From Actinospineispora spinosispora DSM 44797 (GTDB taxonomy: Bacteria; Actinomycetota; Actinomycetes; Mycobacteriales; Pseudonocardiaceae), in the NCBI RefSeq assembly GCF_000429025.1, contig NZ_AUBB01000006.1, positions 248,001-312,000 on the forward strand: DNA of 64,000 nucleotides. The letters are read 5' to 3'. How positions within the stretch are numbered: the first letter of the stretch is position 1; the number at the start of each line of letters is the position of its first letter. This document shows, piece after piece, positions 53,219 to 63,045 of the stretch. The notes under the pieces are model-generated. The model saw nothing but the letters and a program-made list of their open reading frames with translations. It was not told where the DNA came from and did no database searches. The position numbers were made by a program, and so were the translations under genes.

Positions 53219-54187
53219 ATGGTCACCGCACTCGTGACGGCCGGGTACTCCGGTCCCCCGCCGTTGACGGTCTGGCGTGGTGTCAGCACCTGGACGGTCG
53301 ACCCGGCCGCGATCATCGGGCTGGTGGCGGCCGCCGGCTACCTCCTCGGGGCTCGCGCGCTGCGTGGTCGTGGGGTCGACTGGCCGTCGAGCCGGTCCTG
53401 GAGCTTCGTCGCGGGTGGGATCGGCACGCTGCTGGTGGTGACGGCGGGACCGATCGGCTCCTACGCGGGCGTCCTGTTCTGGGTACGCGCTGTGCAGAAC
53501 GTCACGCTGCTGATGATCGTGCCGATGTTCCTCGCGATGGGCGCGCCGTTGACCATGCTGCGGGACCTGGCGCCGGCCGGGCGCCGCGCCGCGCTGAGCC
53601 GGGTGCTGCACTCGGCGGCAGCGAGGAGACTCACATTCCCGCTGGTCATCACGCCGATCTTCGTGGCACCGCTCCCACTGATCTATCTGACGCCGATCTA
53701 CGAGGCCGGCCTCGACCACACCTGGGCCGGGGCGCTGGTCGGCCTGTGGCTGCTGGGTTCGGGCTGGATGTACTTCTGGACCAGGTTCCGCATCGATCCG
53801 ACGCCGAGGACCGACACGTACCTGGTCAGCCTGGGAATCAGCGCGGCCGAGGTGGTCCTCGACGGCGCGCTCGGGCTCGCCGTCTGGCTCGGGCCGCTCA
53901 TCGCGGCGCGCTACTACCAGGGGCTCGCGCGACCGTGGGGCCCGGACATCAGGACCGACCAGATCATCGGAGCCGGCATCCTGTGGATCGGCGGCGACCT
54001 CGCCGGTCTGCCGTTCCTCGGCATCGTGCTGCGCAGGATGACCTCGGAGGACGCCGAGCAGGCAGCGGAGATCGACGCCGAGCTGGACCGTCAGGAGGTC
54101 GAGCTCGCGGCCGAACCCGACGACGGCCGCCCGAAGCTCTGGTGGGAGGACCACCCCGAACTGGCTGAGCGGTTCCGCCGCCGCTGA
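53219..54187 (+). CDS. Cytochrome c oxidase assembly protein, CtaG/caa3 type
   Basis: 322 residues from ATG 53219 with about seven TM segments. WRGVSTWTVDPAAIIGLVAAAGYLLG at the N-terminus, LFWVRAVQNVTLLMIVPMFLAMGAPLTML and IIGAGILWIGGDLAGLPFL are typical of the actinobacterial caa3-CtaG family; the C-terminal ~55 residues are hydrophilic and acidic. It probably helps copper insertion into terminal oxidase. Convergent with a DUF4870 gene. Confidence 0.82.
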   Translation: MVTALVTAGYSGPPPLTVWRGVSTWTVDPAAIIGLVAAAGYLLGARALRGRGVDWPSSRSWSFVAGGIGTLLVVTAGPIGSYAGVLFWVRAVQNVTLLMIVPMFLAMGAPLTMLRDLAPAGRRAALSRVLHSAAARRLTFPLVITPIFVAPLPLIYLTPIYEAGLDHTWAGALVGLWLLGSGWMYFWTRFRIDPTPRTDTYLVSLGISAAEVVLDGALGLAVWLGPLIAARYYQGLARPWGPDIRTDQIIGAGILWIGGDLAGLPFLGIVLRRMTSEDAEQAAEIDAELDRQEVELAAEPDDGRPKLWWEDHPELAERFRRR

Positions 54188-54191
54188 GTCG

Positions 54192-54581
54192 TCAGGTGAC
54201 CAGGCGGATCGTCAGCGGGTAGCGGTAGTACTCGCCCTTGTTCGCCTTGACCGTGCCCAGGATCGTGCACACCAGCCACAGGATGCCAACCACGGCCCAG
54301 ATCAGGAACCCGAGCCCGACCAGCCACAGAAGAAGCCCGCCGATGATCGAGTAGATCAGCACGCTGATGTTGAAGTTCAGCGCCTCGACACTGTGGGCCC
54401 TGACGAACGGCGACCGGTCGCCTCGGATCACCAGCACCAGCAGCGGGCCGACCAGGCCGAGGAAGATCCAGGCACCCACGATCGCCGAGAGATGCGCACC
54501 CATCGCCCAGTTGCGGTCGTCCTGGCTGACTCCGGCGCCCACCGGGCCCTGGTAGGGCCGTGGCGCATCGCCTGTACTCAT
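54192..54581 (-). CDS. DUF4870 membrane protein
   Basis: 129 residues. Pattern of the family: NWAMGAHLSAIVGAWIFLGLVGPLLVLVIRGDRSPFVRAHSVEALNF, then two TM segments and NKGEYYRYPLTIRLV. Integral membrane, function unknown. It lies 65 bp after rip1 on the same strand. Confidence 0.85.
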   Translation of the reverse strand: MSTGDAPRPYQGPVGAGVSQDDRNWAMGAHLSAIVGAWIFLGLVGPLLVLVIRGDRSPFVRAHSVEALNFNISVLIYSIIGGLLLWLVGLGFLIWAVVGILWLVCTILGTVKANKGEYYRYPLTIRLVT

Positions 54582-54646
54582 GTCGGCGAGCGTATCGACG
54601 ACGCGTCGAAAACTCCTGGCATTACTCCGGGTCGTGACCTGCGCGG

Positions 54647-55858
54647 CTACTGCGGCAACCGGATCGGGTTGACGATGTCCGCGGTGATCGTGAGCAGGCT
54701 GATCGCACCGAAGATCAGGATGACCACGTAGGTGAGCGGCAGCAGCCGGGTGTAGTCGACCGGCGGCATCGCCACCTTGCCCAGTCGTCGCCGCACCGCG
54801 TCGCGCACCCGTTCGTACAGGTTGACCGCGATGTGCCCGCCGTCGAGCGGCAGCAACGGCATCAGGTTGAACACGCCGACGAAGAAGTTGAGCGCCGCAA
54901 GCAGCAGCAGGAACGTCGCCCACTGGCCCTTCTCGGCGGCGTCACCACCGATGACGGAGGCGCCCACCATGCTGATCGGCCGGTCGATGTCCTGTGCACC
55001 ACCGATGGCCGCCCATACGGCGGGCACCTTCTCCGGGAACATCTTGAGGCCCTGCCAGGTGGCTTCGAACATCTTTCCGGTGAACACGAACGTCGCGGGC
55101 ACCGCGTCCACCGGCCCGTACTGCAGCGTGCTCAGCGGTGCGAGACCAATCGCCCCTGCCGGTGCCAGCGCGTTGTGCTCGCCGGGTTTGGCGTCGAGCG
55201 CGGCGCGCTGCACGGACGCGACGTCGACCGTGAGCGTCAGCTGCTTGCCGTCGCGCTCGATGACGAACGGGGTCGGCCCGAAGTGCGTCCTGATCACCGT
55301 CACCGCGGCGTCCCAGTCGGGCGTCGGGGTGCCGCCGACCGACACGATGTGGTCGCCGGACCGGATGCCGGCCTTCTGCGCGGGCGGAGGCTGAGCCGGG
55401 TCGCAAGGGGTCGGTGCGAGGGTCGTTGGGTCCTGGCTCGCGGGGACACACGAGACCTGCCCGGCGTACGCCCCGCCGATCGGCGGCAGCAGCCCGGACA
55501 CGGCCATCACGTACAGCAGGATGATGCCGATGATGAAGTGCATGACCGAGCCGGCGGACAGCACGACGACGCGTTTCCACGTCTTGCGCCGGTAGAAGGC
55601 CCGGGGCTCCTCCTCGGGGGTGACCGGGTCGAGCGCGGTCATGCCGGCGATGTCACAGAACCCACCGGCCGGGATCCACTTCAGCCCGTACTCGGTCTCA
55701 CCGCGCCGGAAGGAGAAGACCTTCGGCCCGAAACCGATGAAGTAGCGGCGGACCTTCATGCCGAACGCCTTGGCCGTCCACATGTGACCGGCCTCGTGCA
55801 GTGCGATCGACAGGCCGATGCCGACCGCGAACAGCACCACGCCCAGTGCGAAGCTCAC
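54647..55858 (-). CDS. rip1: Site-2 intramembrane metalloprotease, Rip1/RseP type
   Basis: 403 residues from GTG overlapping the dxr stop (GTGA). Zinc motif HEAGH (H21, E22, H25) in TM1, a PDZ domain in the middle ([24 protein letters not shown]), and [14 protein letters not shown] with the third ligand Asp. Cleaves membrane-bound anti-sigma factors and related proteins. The dxr-rip1-ispG neighbourhood is that of Rv2870c-Rv2868c. Confidence 0.93.
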   Translation of the reverse strand: MSFALGVVLFAVGIGLSIALHEAGHMWTAKAFGMKVRRYFIGFGPKVFSFRRGETEYGLKWIPAGGFCDIAGMTALDPVTPEEEPRAFYRRKTWKRVVVLSAGSVMHFIIGIILLYVMAVSGLLPPIGGAYAGQVSCVPASQDPTTLAPTPCDPAQPPPAQKAGIRSGDHIVSVGGTPTPDWDAAVTVIRTHFGPTPFVIERDGKQLTLTVDVASVQRAALDAKPGEHNALAPAGAIGLAPLSTLQYGPVDAVPATFVFTGKMFEATWQGLKMFPEKVPAVWAAIGGAQDIDRPISMVGASVIGGDAAEKGQWATFLLLLAALNFFVGVFNLMPLLPLDGGHIAVNLYERVRDAVRRRLGKVAMPPVDYTRLLPLTYVVILIFGAISLLTITADIVNPIRLPQ

Positions 55859-57045
55859 GCGCTTGTTCCTCTCGCCACCGCGGCGGCCACCAACTCGTTG
55901 GCGCGGGCACGGGCCCACTGCTCCACCGCTAGTACGTCATCCACGGTAGCCGGATCGGTGTTACATCCGTGCGCGGTCGCCAAAGCCTCACCGACGAGGT
56001 CGGTGATGTCGGTGAACCGGACCTTGCCGGCGACGAACGCGGCGACCACTTCCTCGTTGGCCGCGTTGAACACCGCCGGCATCATCCCGCCCGCCGTGCC
56101 CGCCGCCCTGGCCAGCGCCACACCCCGGAACGCGTCCTCGTCGAGTGGCTCGAACGTCCAGCTGGTGGGCTCGGCGAAGGTGCAGGCGGGCGCGGCCTGA
56201 TCGACCCGGTGCGGCCAGGCCAGCGCCAGCGCGATGGGCAGGCGCATGTCCGGCGGGCTGGCCTGGGCGATGGTCGCGCCATCGAAGAAGGTCACCATCG
56301 AGTGAATCACCGACTGGGGGTGCACCACGACGTCGATGCGGTCGTAGGGCACGTCGAACAGCAGGTGCGCCTCGATCAGCTCCAGACCCTTGTTCACCAG
56401 CGTCGCCGAGTTGATCGTCACCACCGGGCCCATGTCCCAGGTGGGGTGCTTGAGCGTCTCGTCGAGGCTCACGTACTCCAGCTCGGCGCGTCGTCTGCCC
56501 CGGAACGGGCCGCCCGACGCGGTGAGCACCAGCTTGGCGACCTCGTCGGCCCGGCCGCCGCGCAGACACTGCGCGAGGGCGGAGTGCTCGGAGTCCACCG
56601 GCACGATCTGGCCCGGGCCCGCCGCTTTCGTGACCAGCGAACCGCCGGCCACCAGCGACTCCTTGTTCGCCAGCGCCAGCGTCGCGCCGGACTTGAGTGC
56701 GGCGAGGGTCGGGCGCAGCCCCCGGGAGCCGGTGATGCCGTTGAGCACGACGTCGGACGGCGTGCCCTCGATCAGCTCGAGCACCGCATCGGGACCGCTC
56801 AGCACCTGCGCGGACACCCCCTCGGCCCGCAACGCCGCGCGGAGCTCGTCCGCTCGCGCCGGGTCCGCCACCGCGACCCGGGGGACGTCGAACTCCGCGA
56901 CCTGCCGTGCAAGCAGCGGGACGTCTGCCCCACCTGCCGCGAGACCGGTCACCCGGAACCGCTCCGACCGGGGCCCGATCACGTCGAGCGCCTGGGTTCC
57001 GATGGAGCCGGTCGAGCCCAGTACTAGTACACCGCGAGTGCTCAT
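55855..57045 (-). CDS. dxr: 1-deoxy-D-xylulose-5-phosphate reductoisomerase
   Basis: 396 residues from ATG 57045. NADPH motif [32 protein letters not shown], metal site in [24 protein letters not shown] and [11 protein letters not shown]. It converts DXP to MEP, the committed step of non-mevalonate isoprenoid synthesis. Translationally coupled to rip1. Confidence 0.95.
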   Translation of the reverse strand: MSTRGVLVLGSTGSIGTQALDVIGPRSERFRVTGLAAGGADVPLLARQVAEFDVPRVAVADPARADELRAALRAEGVSAQVLSGPDAVLELIEGTPSDVVLNGITGSRGLRPTLAALKSGATLALANKESLVAGGSLVTKAAGPGQIVPVDSEHSALAQCLRGGRADEVAKLVLTASGGPFRGRRRAELEYVSLDETLKHPTWDMGPVVTINSATLVNKGLELIEAHLLFDVPYDRIDVVVHPQSVIHSMVTFFDGATIAQASPPDMRLPIALALAWPHRVDQAAPACTFAEPTSWTFEPLDEDAFRGVALARAAGTAGGMMPAVFNAANEEVVAAFVAGKVRFTDITDLVGEALATAHGCNTDPATVDDVLAVEQWARARANELVAAAVARGTSA

Positions 57046-57128
57046 CACCTCATATTGTCCCGGACACTGGGTCCGGGCGGGGGTGTGACACCATAATCAT
57101 CGCGTTACGACAATCAGGTGGAGGCGTG

Positions 57129-57404
57129 GTGGCAGGCACCGGGCACGACGTGGCCAAGCGGGACGACCATTCCCCGGCCACGGTGGATCCTCAGGATGAG
57201 CCGTCGGCCGAGTGGGGCTGGCACGGCAGCTTCCCCAAGGGCGCGCTGATCATGGGCTGGGTCTCGGCGGTGATCATCCTGCTGATGCTGATCGGCAACC
57301 ACGAGGGTCGCGTCGAGGACATCTGGCTGGTCGGCACCGGTGTCGTGATGATCCTGCTGCTCATCCGGCACAGCATCCGCGCCCGGCGTTCCTGGCGGCG
57401 CTGA
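57129..57404 (+). CDS. DUF2631 membrane protein
   Basis: 91 residues from GTG 57129 (GGTGGAGG 5 bp upstream; GTG 57126 is too close). Hydrophilic N-terminus, WGWHGSFPKGALIMGWVSAVIILLMLIG with TM1, then a second TM (DIWLVGTGVVMILLLI) and a basic tail. The family is restricted to actinobacteria; function unknown. The Prim-PolC gene starts 12 bp downstream. Confidence 0.85.
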   Translation: MAGTGHDVAKRDDHSPATVDPQDEPSAEWGWHGSFPKGALIMGWVSAVIILLMLIGNHEGRVEDIWLVGTGVVMILLLIRHSIRARRSWRR

Positions 57405-57416
57405 GCACCCGCCGGC

Positions 57417-58370
57417 ATGGCTGCGCCGTCGGTGGAGCTCGAGGTCGGCGACCGCACGGTCCGGATCAGCAACCCGGACCGGGTGTACTTCCCCGCGCGC
57501 GGGGAGACCAAGATCGACCTGGCGCGGTACTACCTCGCCGTCGGGGACGGCGTGGTCCGTGCGCTGCGTGAACGGCCGTGCATGCTGCACCGCTTCCCCA
57601 CCGGGGTCAGCGGCGAGAAGGTACACCAGAAGCGGCTGCCTCGCGGGGCTCCGGACTGGGTGCAGACCGTCCGGGTCGATTTCCCGCGCTACAAGCGGCA
57701 CGCCTACGAGCTGTGTGTGACCCATCCGGCGGATGTCGTGTGGGCCGTTCAGATGTCGACCGTCGAGTTCCATCCGTGGAACTCCCGCCGTGCTGACGTC
57801 GAGAAGCCGGACGAGTGGCGGATCGATCTCGATCCCATGCCGTCCGCAACGTATGCGGATGTGCGTCGGGTCGCCTCCGTCGTCCAGGAGGTTCTCGCCG
57901 AGCTGGGTGCGGTGGGGTGGCCCAAGACCTCCGGTGGCAAGGGGTTGCACATCTATGTGCGGATCTCACCTCAGTGGGGGTTCTCCGACGTTCGGCGGGC
58001 GGCTCACGCGTTCGCCCGAGAGGTCGCTCGGCGGTCTGACGGGCTCGTCGATCTGACCTGGTGGCGTAAGGACCGGGATCCCGCGTCGATCTTCGTCGAC
58101 TACAACCAGAATGCCCGGGATCATACGATCGCCTGCGCCTATTCTGTTCGGGGAGTTCCTGAGGGGCTGGTCAGCGCTCCCCTGCTGTGGTCCGAGGTCG
58201 AATCCGCGTCACCCGAGGACTTCACGATCGCGACGATGCCTGCCCGTTTCTCCGAGCTCGGCGATGTGCACGCCGGGATCGATTCTTCCGTCTACTCGCT
58301 GGACACCCTGCTCTCGTGGGCCGAACGCGATGAGCGTGACGGGGACTCCACGCCCCCTGAGCCGGAGTAG
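57417..58370 (+). CDS. LigD-type primase-polymerase (Prim-PolC / PolD1)
   Basis: 317 residues, a stand-alone polymerase domain like Rv3730c, without nuclease or ligase. Catalytic D137 and D139 in WRIDLDPMP, HRFPTGVSGEKVHQKRLP, TSGGKGLHIYVRI and DYNQNARDHTIACAYSVRG are the family segments. Such enzymes add ribo- or deoxynucleotides and fill short gaps. It precedes ligC by 87 bp, as in mycobacteria, where both act in excision repair. Ku is not in this window. Confidence 0.9.
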   Translation: MAAPSVELEVGDRTVRISNPDRVYFPARGETKIDLARYYLAVGDGVVRALRERPCMLHRFPTGVSGEKVHQKRLPRGAPDWVQTVRVDFPRYKRHAYELCVTHPADVVWAVQMSTVEFHPWNSRRADVEKPDEWRIDLDPMPSATYADVRRVASVVQEVLAELGAVGWPKTSGGKGLHIYVRISPQWGFSDVRRAAHAFAREVARRSDGLVDLTWWRKDRDPASIFVDYNQNARDHTIACAYSVRGVPEGLVSAPLLWSEVESASPEDFTIATMPARFSELGDVHAGIDSSVYSLDTLLSWAERDERDGDSTPPEPE

Positions 58371-58457
58371 CCGTCCCCGATCGTCCTGGCGTGGCTACGG
58401 GGTGTGCGGGTTCGGCCTCGGTCTGGACTGACGGCGTCCATGGCCCACAATGGCCCG

Positions 58458-59525
58458 GTGCAGCTGCCTGTGATGCCACCGATCAAGCCGATGCTGGCCA
58501 AGCCCGTCGGCCGGATTCCGGCTGACCAACACTACGAGCCCAAATGGGACGGGTTCCGGTCGATCATCTTCCGGGACGGCGACGAGGTGGAGATCGGCAG
58601 CCGCAACGAGCGGCCGATGACCCGCTACTTCCCCGAGGTCGTCGAGGCGGTCAAGGCGAACTTCCCGGAGCGGGCGGTGATCGACGGCGAGATCATCATC
58701 GCTGACCTCGGCTCCAACCGGCTGGACTTCGAGGCGCTGCAGCAGCGCATCCACCCGGCGGCCAGCCGGGTGAACCTGCTGTCCGTCGAGACTCCCGCCA
58801 GTTTCGTCGCGTTCGACCTGCTCGCGCTGGGCGACGAGGACCTGACCGGGCAACCGCTGGCTCAGCGGCGCGCGGCGCTGGAGAAGGCACTCGCGGACGC
58901 CCGGCCGCCCGTTCACATCACGCCGGCGACCCGGGACACCGACCTCGCGGCGCGGTGGTTCGAGGAGTTCGAGGGCGCCGGGCTCGACGGGCTGATCGCC
59001 AAGTCGCTGGACGGCACGTACCAGCCGGACAAGCGGGTCATGGCCAAGATCAAGCACGAGCGGACCGCCGACTGTGTGCTCGCCGGGTACCGGGTGCACA
59101 AGTCCGGTCCGGACGCCATCGGCTCGCTGCTGCTCGGGCTGTACGACGAGCACGGCACGCTGGCCTCGGTCGGGGTCGTCGGCGCGTTCCCGATGGCGCG
59201 GCGCCGGGAGCTGTTCACCGAGCTGCAGCCGCTGGTCACGACGTTCGACGACCATCCGTGGGCCTGGGCCCGGCAGGAGGAGGGCAACCGGACGCCGCGC
59301 AAGAGCGAGACCAGCCGCTGGAACGCCGGGAAGGATCTGTCGTTCGTCCCGCTGCGTCCGGAGCGGGTCGTGGAGGTCAAGTACGACTACATGGAGGGTG
59401 TCCGGTTCCGTCACACCACCCAGTTCGTCCGCTGGCGCCCCGACCGTGACCCGTCGTCGTGCACGTACTCGCAGCTGGAGCGCCCGGTGCGCTTCGAACT
59501 GGACAAGGTGCTGACCCGAGGGTGA
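58458..59525 (+). CDS. ligC: ATP-dependent DNA ligase C
   Basis: 355 residues from GTG 58458, giving QLPVMPPIKPMLAKPVG as in M. tuberculosis Rv3731. Nucleotidyltransferase motif I EPKWDGFR (catalytic K29), IDGEIIIA (motif III region), GAGLDGLIAKS and MAKIKHERTADC (motifs IV-V), then an OB-fold domain. Seals nicks with ATP; partner of Prim-PolC. The next gene overlaps its stop codon (GTGA). Confidence 0.93.
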   Translation: MQLPVMPPIKPMLAKPVGRIPADQHYEPKWDGFRSIIFRDGDEVEIGSRNERPMTRYFPEVVEAVKANFPERAVIDGEIIIADLGSNRLDFEALQQRIHPAASRVNLLSVETPASFVAFDLLALGDEDLTGQPLAQRRAALEKALADARPPVHITPATRDTDLAARWFEEFEGAGLDGLIAKSLDGTYQPDKRVMAKIKHERTADCVLAGYRVHKSGPDAIGSLLLGLYDEHGTLASVGVVGAFPMARRRELFTELQPLVTTFDDHPWAWARQEEGNRTPRKSETSRWNAGKDLSFVPLRPERVVEVKYDYMEGVRFRHTTQFVRWRPDRDPSSCTYSQLERPVRFELDKVLTRG

Positions 59526-60562
59526 CCCGGATCGACAACCGGGACCCAGGACCGAGGCCCGGTCGCTGGTTGCTGCCCGTGAGCCTGCTCGGCGCGGTGT
59601 GCATGGTGGTGCTGGTCACCGGATGGCTGCTCACCGACCCCTCGGTCAGCAAGGCCGACGCGCTGAAGACCGGCGGCCTGGCGGGCGGTGCGATCCTGGC
59701 GTTGTACGGGCTGTGGATCAACGACCGGCGCCGGCGGACCGAGGAAGCCAGACACGAGGTCGAGCGGGCGCGCGCCGAGCTGGACCGGGACAAGACCTCC
59801 GACGAGCGGTTCGCCAAGTCGGTGGAGCTGCTCGGACACCAGGCCGACCAGGTCCGGGTGGGAGCGCTGCACGCCCTGGCCGGCCTCGCCCGCAACCGGC
59901 CCGACTACACGCAGACGGTGCTCGACGTCCTGTGCTCCTACCTGCGGCGCCCGTTCACCCATCCCGGCTACGACATGCTTCCGGAGGATCCCGATCAAGC
60001 CACTCCGGACCCCGACGACGCGTGGCCCGCTGACGAGATCGCTACGGCAGATCGTGAGCGGCAGGTCCGGCGGACGGCCCAGCGACTGATCGCCGACCTG
60101 CTGCCGAGTGTGGCCGATGACCAACCGACGCTCTATGACCTCGATCTGACGTCCGCGAACGTGGAGTACCTTGACCTCACCGGTCGTCAGATCGGCTGGT
60201 TCACCGCCCGCCGTGCGCGGTTCTACGGAATCAGCCGACTCGCCAGCCTCAGGGTCCAGCGCCGGGCGCTGTTCTCCGGCGCGCGCTTCCACGGCCGTAC
60301 CGACTTCTACCGGGCTCGGTTCGACGGTGGACTGTCCTTCCGCGACACACGGTTCGACGGAATTCTGCGACTGATACACGCGGTGGTCAGCGACTTCGTC
60401 GATCTGAAGACACCCGCCCCCGCACGGCTGGAGGGCTGGCTGACTCATACCGAAGGTACGGCGGTCAGACTCGAGGAACGCACCCAGTGGGTCATCAAAC
60501 CCGAGCCCGCGACATGTGAGCGGTGTGCCACTGACGATCACCCGACGATCAGGCCCTGGTGA
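59522..60562 (+). CDS. Membrane protein with pentapeptide-like repeats
   Basis: 346 residues from GTG coupled to ligC. Two TM segments (WLLPVSLLGAVCMVVLVTG and TGGLAGGAILALYGLWI), a coiled-coil stretch (RRRRTEEARHEVERARAELDRDKTSDE), a helical QVRVGALHALAGLARNRPDYTQTVLDVLCSYLR module, and F-centred pentapeptides near the C-terminus (ALFSGARFHGRTDFYRARF...). Cys in TCERCATD may bind metal. This plan is common in actinomycetes; function unknown. The coupling to a DNA ligase is notable. Confidence 0.75.
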   Translation: MTRIDNRDPGPRPGRWLLPVSLLGAVCMVVLVTGWLLTDPSVSKADALKTGGLAGGAILALYGLWINDRRRRTEEARHEVERARAELDRDKTSDERFAKSVELLGHQADQVRVGALHALAGLARNRPDYTQTVLDVLCSYLRRPFTHPGYDMLPEDPDQATPDPDDAWPADEIATADRERQVRRTAQRLIADLLPSVADDQPTLYDLDLTSANVEYLDLTGRQIGWFTARRARFYGISRLASLRVQRRALFSGARFHGRTDFYRARFDGGLSFRDTRFDGILRLIHAVVSDFVDLKTPAPARLEGWLTHTEGTAVRLEERTQWVIKPEPATCERCATDDHPTIRPW

Positions 60563-60695
60563 CGAGCAAGGCGCACCAGTCACACCAGTCCCACCGTCTG
60601 TTTCAGTTCCTCGGCGGATCGCGTACGTCCGCGGCGGTTCAGCGATCTCTGCCGACAAATTCCCTGGTCAGGCCATGATCTACGGGAATTTCGCG

Positions 60696-60726
60696 GCGTA
60701 ACCGGGCGCATCGAACCGCGTTACGC
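60696..60726. promoter_or_regulatory. Inverted repeat upstream of permease operon
   Basis: GCGTAAC (60696) and GTTACGC (60720) with 17 bp between, 62 bp before the permease ATG. A plausible operator for the GntR encoded in the same operon, or part of the promoter region. Confidence 0.45.
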
Positions 60727-60787
60727 GCAGGCAATACGCCGTTCCTAGCGTTCCCGCCGTCTACATCGGACGGCGGAAGGACGCCTC

Positions 60788-62434
60788 ATGGCGCTTGCCG
60801 ACAATCCCCAGCTGGAGGACTACTCGCTGCGCTACACGCCCAGCGAGTTCCGCACCTGGTCACCCTGGATGGTCTTCCTCAGCTGCCTGGTCGGGCTGTC
60901 CGCGATGGCCGGCTACGCCCTGGACGCCGCGTTCGTCAACGAGTTCGGCTTCACCAACTCGCTGCTCGGTTTCGCCATCGCCGGGGTGGTGACACTGCCG
61001 ATCACCGCGGTCATCGCGTTCGTCATCGCGTCGAAGCACATCGACATCGACCTGTTGACCAGGGGCAGCGGCTTCGGCTACCTGGGTTCCACACTCACCT
61101 CGCTGGTGTACGCCACGTACACGCTGATCTTCCTGGCCTACGAGGGCGCGATCATGGGGCAGGCGGTCACCGCGCTGACCGGGTTGGAGCTGCATCTCTC
61201 CTACATCGTCGTGTCGGCCGTGATGATCCCGCTGACCCTGTACGGGATGACGTTCAGCTCGAAGTTCCAGGCCTGGACCTGGCCGCTGTGGGTGGTGCTG
61301 ATCGGGCTCGCCGTCGCCACGGCGGCCACCGCGCCGGACGCGGCCTTGCACATGCTGCACCCGACACCGCTGGGCAGCACCAGCATCGCCGGGGTGGCCG
61401 GGATCAGCCTGGTGGCGGTGTTCGTCGTCGCGGCGGCCAACCTCTCACTGGCCACCCAGGTCGGCGAGCAGGGCGACTACCTGCGACTCATGCCCGACCC
61501 GAGACCGGGGCAGGCGTGGCGGTGGCGGCTCGCGGTGCTGTTCGGCGGCCCTGGCTTCGCGCTGTTCGCCATCGTGATCTTCTTCGCCTCGACGCTGCTG
61601 GTCGGTTACGCCGACACCCAGGCCGACGCGGCCACCGTGGCGATCCCGGTCGACCTGTTCACCATCGTCTTCCAGCGGCTGACCGGCGACCACACCTCCG
61701 CGCTGCTCCTGGCGGGTGTGCTGGTGCTCCTGTCCCAAATCAAGATCAACATCATGAACACCTACTCGGGGTCGCTGTCCTGGTCGAACTTCTTCTCCCG
61801 GTTGCTGCACCGTCACCCCGGACGCGCGGTCTGGGTGGTCTTCCAGGTGGCACTCGCGCTGGTGCTGATGGAGATCGACATCTTCGACCACATCGTGACC
61901 GTCCTGGCGCTCTACGCAAACGTCGGGATCGCCTGGGTCGGTGCGATGGTCGCCGACCTGGTGATCAACCGCCGCGTGCTGCGCATCGCCCCGGCGCACA
62001 TCGAGTTCCGCCGAGCGCACCTGCTGAACGTCAACCCGGTCGGGTTCGGCTCGATGGTCGTCGCCTCACTCGTCTCGATCGCGGCCTATTTCGGCGCCTT
62101 CGGTGCCCTGGCCACGTCGCTGGCACCGTTCCTCTCGCTCGCATTGGCGCTGGTCCTGCCACCGGTGGTCGCACTCGCCACCAAGGGACGGTGGTACCTG
62201 GCTCGCACGAGCGAGTTCCCGGCGGGCACGACCCACGCCACCTGCGGCGTGTGCGCCGGGAGCTTCGACGTCGTCGACATGGCGACCTGCCCGTTCCACG
62301 GCGACGCGATCTGCTCGCTGTGCTGCTCGACCGACGGCGACTGCAAGGACCGGTGCAAACCCAGCGCCTGGCGGCCGGTCGCGCTCGGCATGCCCACCAT
62401 CTCGTCCCACGTCAACCAGGAGGCACACCGATGA
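60788..62434 (+). CDS. NCS1-type purine/cytosine permease with Cys-rich C-terminal tail
   Basis: 548 residues with about 12 TM segments. WSPWMVFLSCLVGLSAMAGYALDAAFV and GSGFGYLGSTLTSLVYATYTLIFLAYEG match purine-cytosine permease family proteins, which import nucleobases or ureides by cation symport. Unusually, the C-terminal ~65 residues are hydrophilic with eight Cys (CGVCAG, TCPFHGDAICSLCC, GDCKDRCK), which looks like a zinc-binding domain in the cytosol. The GGAAGG RBS precedes ATG. The next gene overlaps (ATGA). Confidence 0.82.
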   Translation: MALADNPQLEDYSLRYTPSEFRTWSPWMVFLSCLVGLSAMAGYALDAAFVNEFGFTNSLLGFAIAGVVTLPITAVIAFVIASKHIDIDLLTRGSGFGYLGSTLTSLVYATYTLIFLAYEGAIMGQAVTALTGLELHLSYIVVSAVMIPLTLYGMTFSSKFQAWTWPLWVVLIGLAVATAATAPDAALHMLHPTPLGSTSIAGVAGISLVAVFVVAAANLSLATQVGEQGDYLRLMPDPRPGQAWRWRLAVLFGGPGFALFAIVIFFASTLLVGYADTQADAATVAIPVDLFTIVFQRLTGDHTSALLLAGVLVLLSQIKINIMNTYSGSLSWSNFFSRLLHRHPGRAVWVVFQVALALVLMEIDIFDHIVTVLALYANVGIAWVGAMVADLVINRRVLRIAPAHIEFRRAHLLNVNPVGFGSMVVASLVSIAAYFGAFGALATSLAPFLSLALALVLPPVVALATKGRWYLARTSEFPAGTTHATCGVCAGSFDVVDMATCPFHGDAICSLCCSTDGDCKDRCKPSAWRPVALGMPTISSHVNQEAHR

Positions 62435-63045
62435 ACACCACAGCCCTGATCGTCGTCGACGTTCAGAACGGCTTCTGCCACCCGGACGGTTCGCTGCCCA
62501 CGCTCGGCATGCCGCTCGCCGACGTCGACCGAGCGGTCACACAGAGCGCGGCGGCGGTCGCGCAGGCCCGTGAGCTCGGGATTCCGGTGGTCTTCACCCG
62601 CCACGTGTACCGCCCCGGACGCGCCGACGAGGGCGCGAGCCTGATCGGCATGGTGGGCAACCGGCTCGCCGACGTCGGCGGTCTCGCCGCCGGAAGCTGG
62701 GACGGCGACGTCGTCGACGAGCTGGGGTGGACCTCCGAGGACCTGACGGTCGACAAGGTCCGGTTCGACGCGTTCCTGTGGACGTCGCTCGACCCGCTGC
62801 TGCGGGGGCTGGGCGTGGACCAGCTGCTGGTGTGCGGAGTCGTCACGAACATCTGCGTGGAGTCCACGGTGCGGGCCGCGTTCATGCGCGACTACCGGGT
62901 GACGGTGATCGGGGACGCCTGCGCGGCCCAGACACCGAGGCTGCACGACATCGGCCTTGAGGTCATGGGCGGCATCGGGTTGGCCGAGGTCGTGTCGCTC
63001 GCCGACGGGTACCGCATCGGCGGACTGTCCGAGGTCGCGGCATGA
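62431..63045 (+). CDS. Isochorismatase-family cysteine hydrolase
   Basis: 204 residues. Catalytic triad D10 (VVDVQNGF), K109 (TVDKVRFDAF) and C142 (VVTNICVES) identify an amidohydrolase of the N-carbamoylsarcosinase/ureidoacrylase group. It probably hydrolyses a carbamoyl or ureido compound to ammonia and CO2. AGGAGG precedes ATG, and it overlaps the permease stop. With the permease, GntR and amidase it forms a nitrogen-source operon. Confidence 0.88.
   Translation: MNTTALIVVDVQNGFCHPDGSLPTLGMPLADVDRAVTQSAAAVAQARELGIPVVFTRHVYRPGRADEGASLIGMVGNRLADVGGLAAGSWDGDVVDELGWTSEDLTVDKVRFDAFLWTSLDPLLRGLGVDQLLVCGVVTNICVESTVRAAFMRDYRVTVIGDACAAQTPRLHDIGLEVMGGIGLAEVVSLADGYRIGGLSEVAA

Noticed and set aside
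57417-59525. Complete Ku/LigD non-homologous end-joining locus
   Set aside because: No Ku gene and no LigD nuclease or fused ligase domain; the pair matches the LigC/Prim-PolC set instead.
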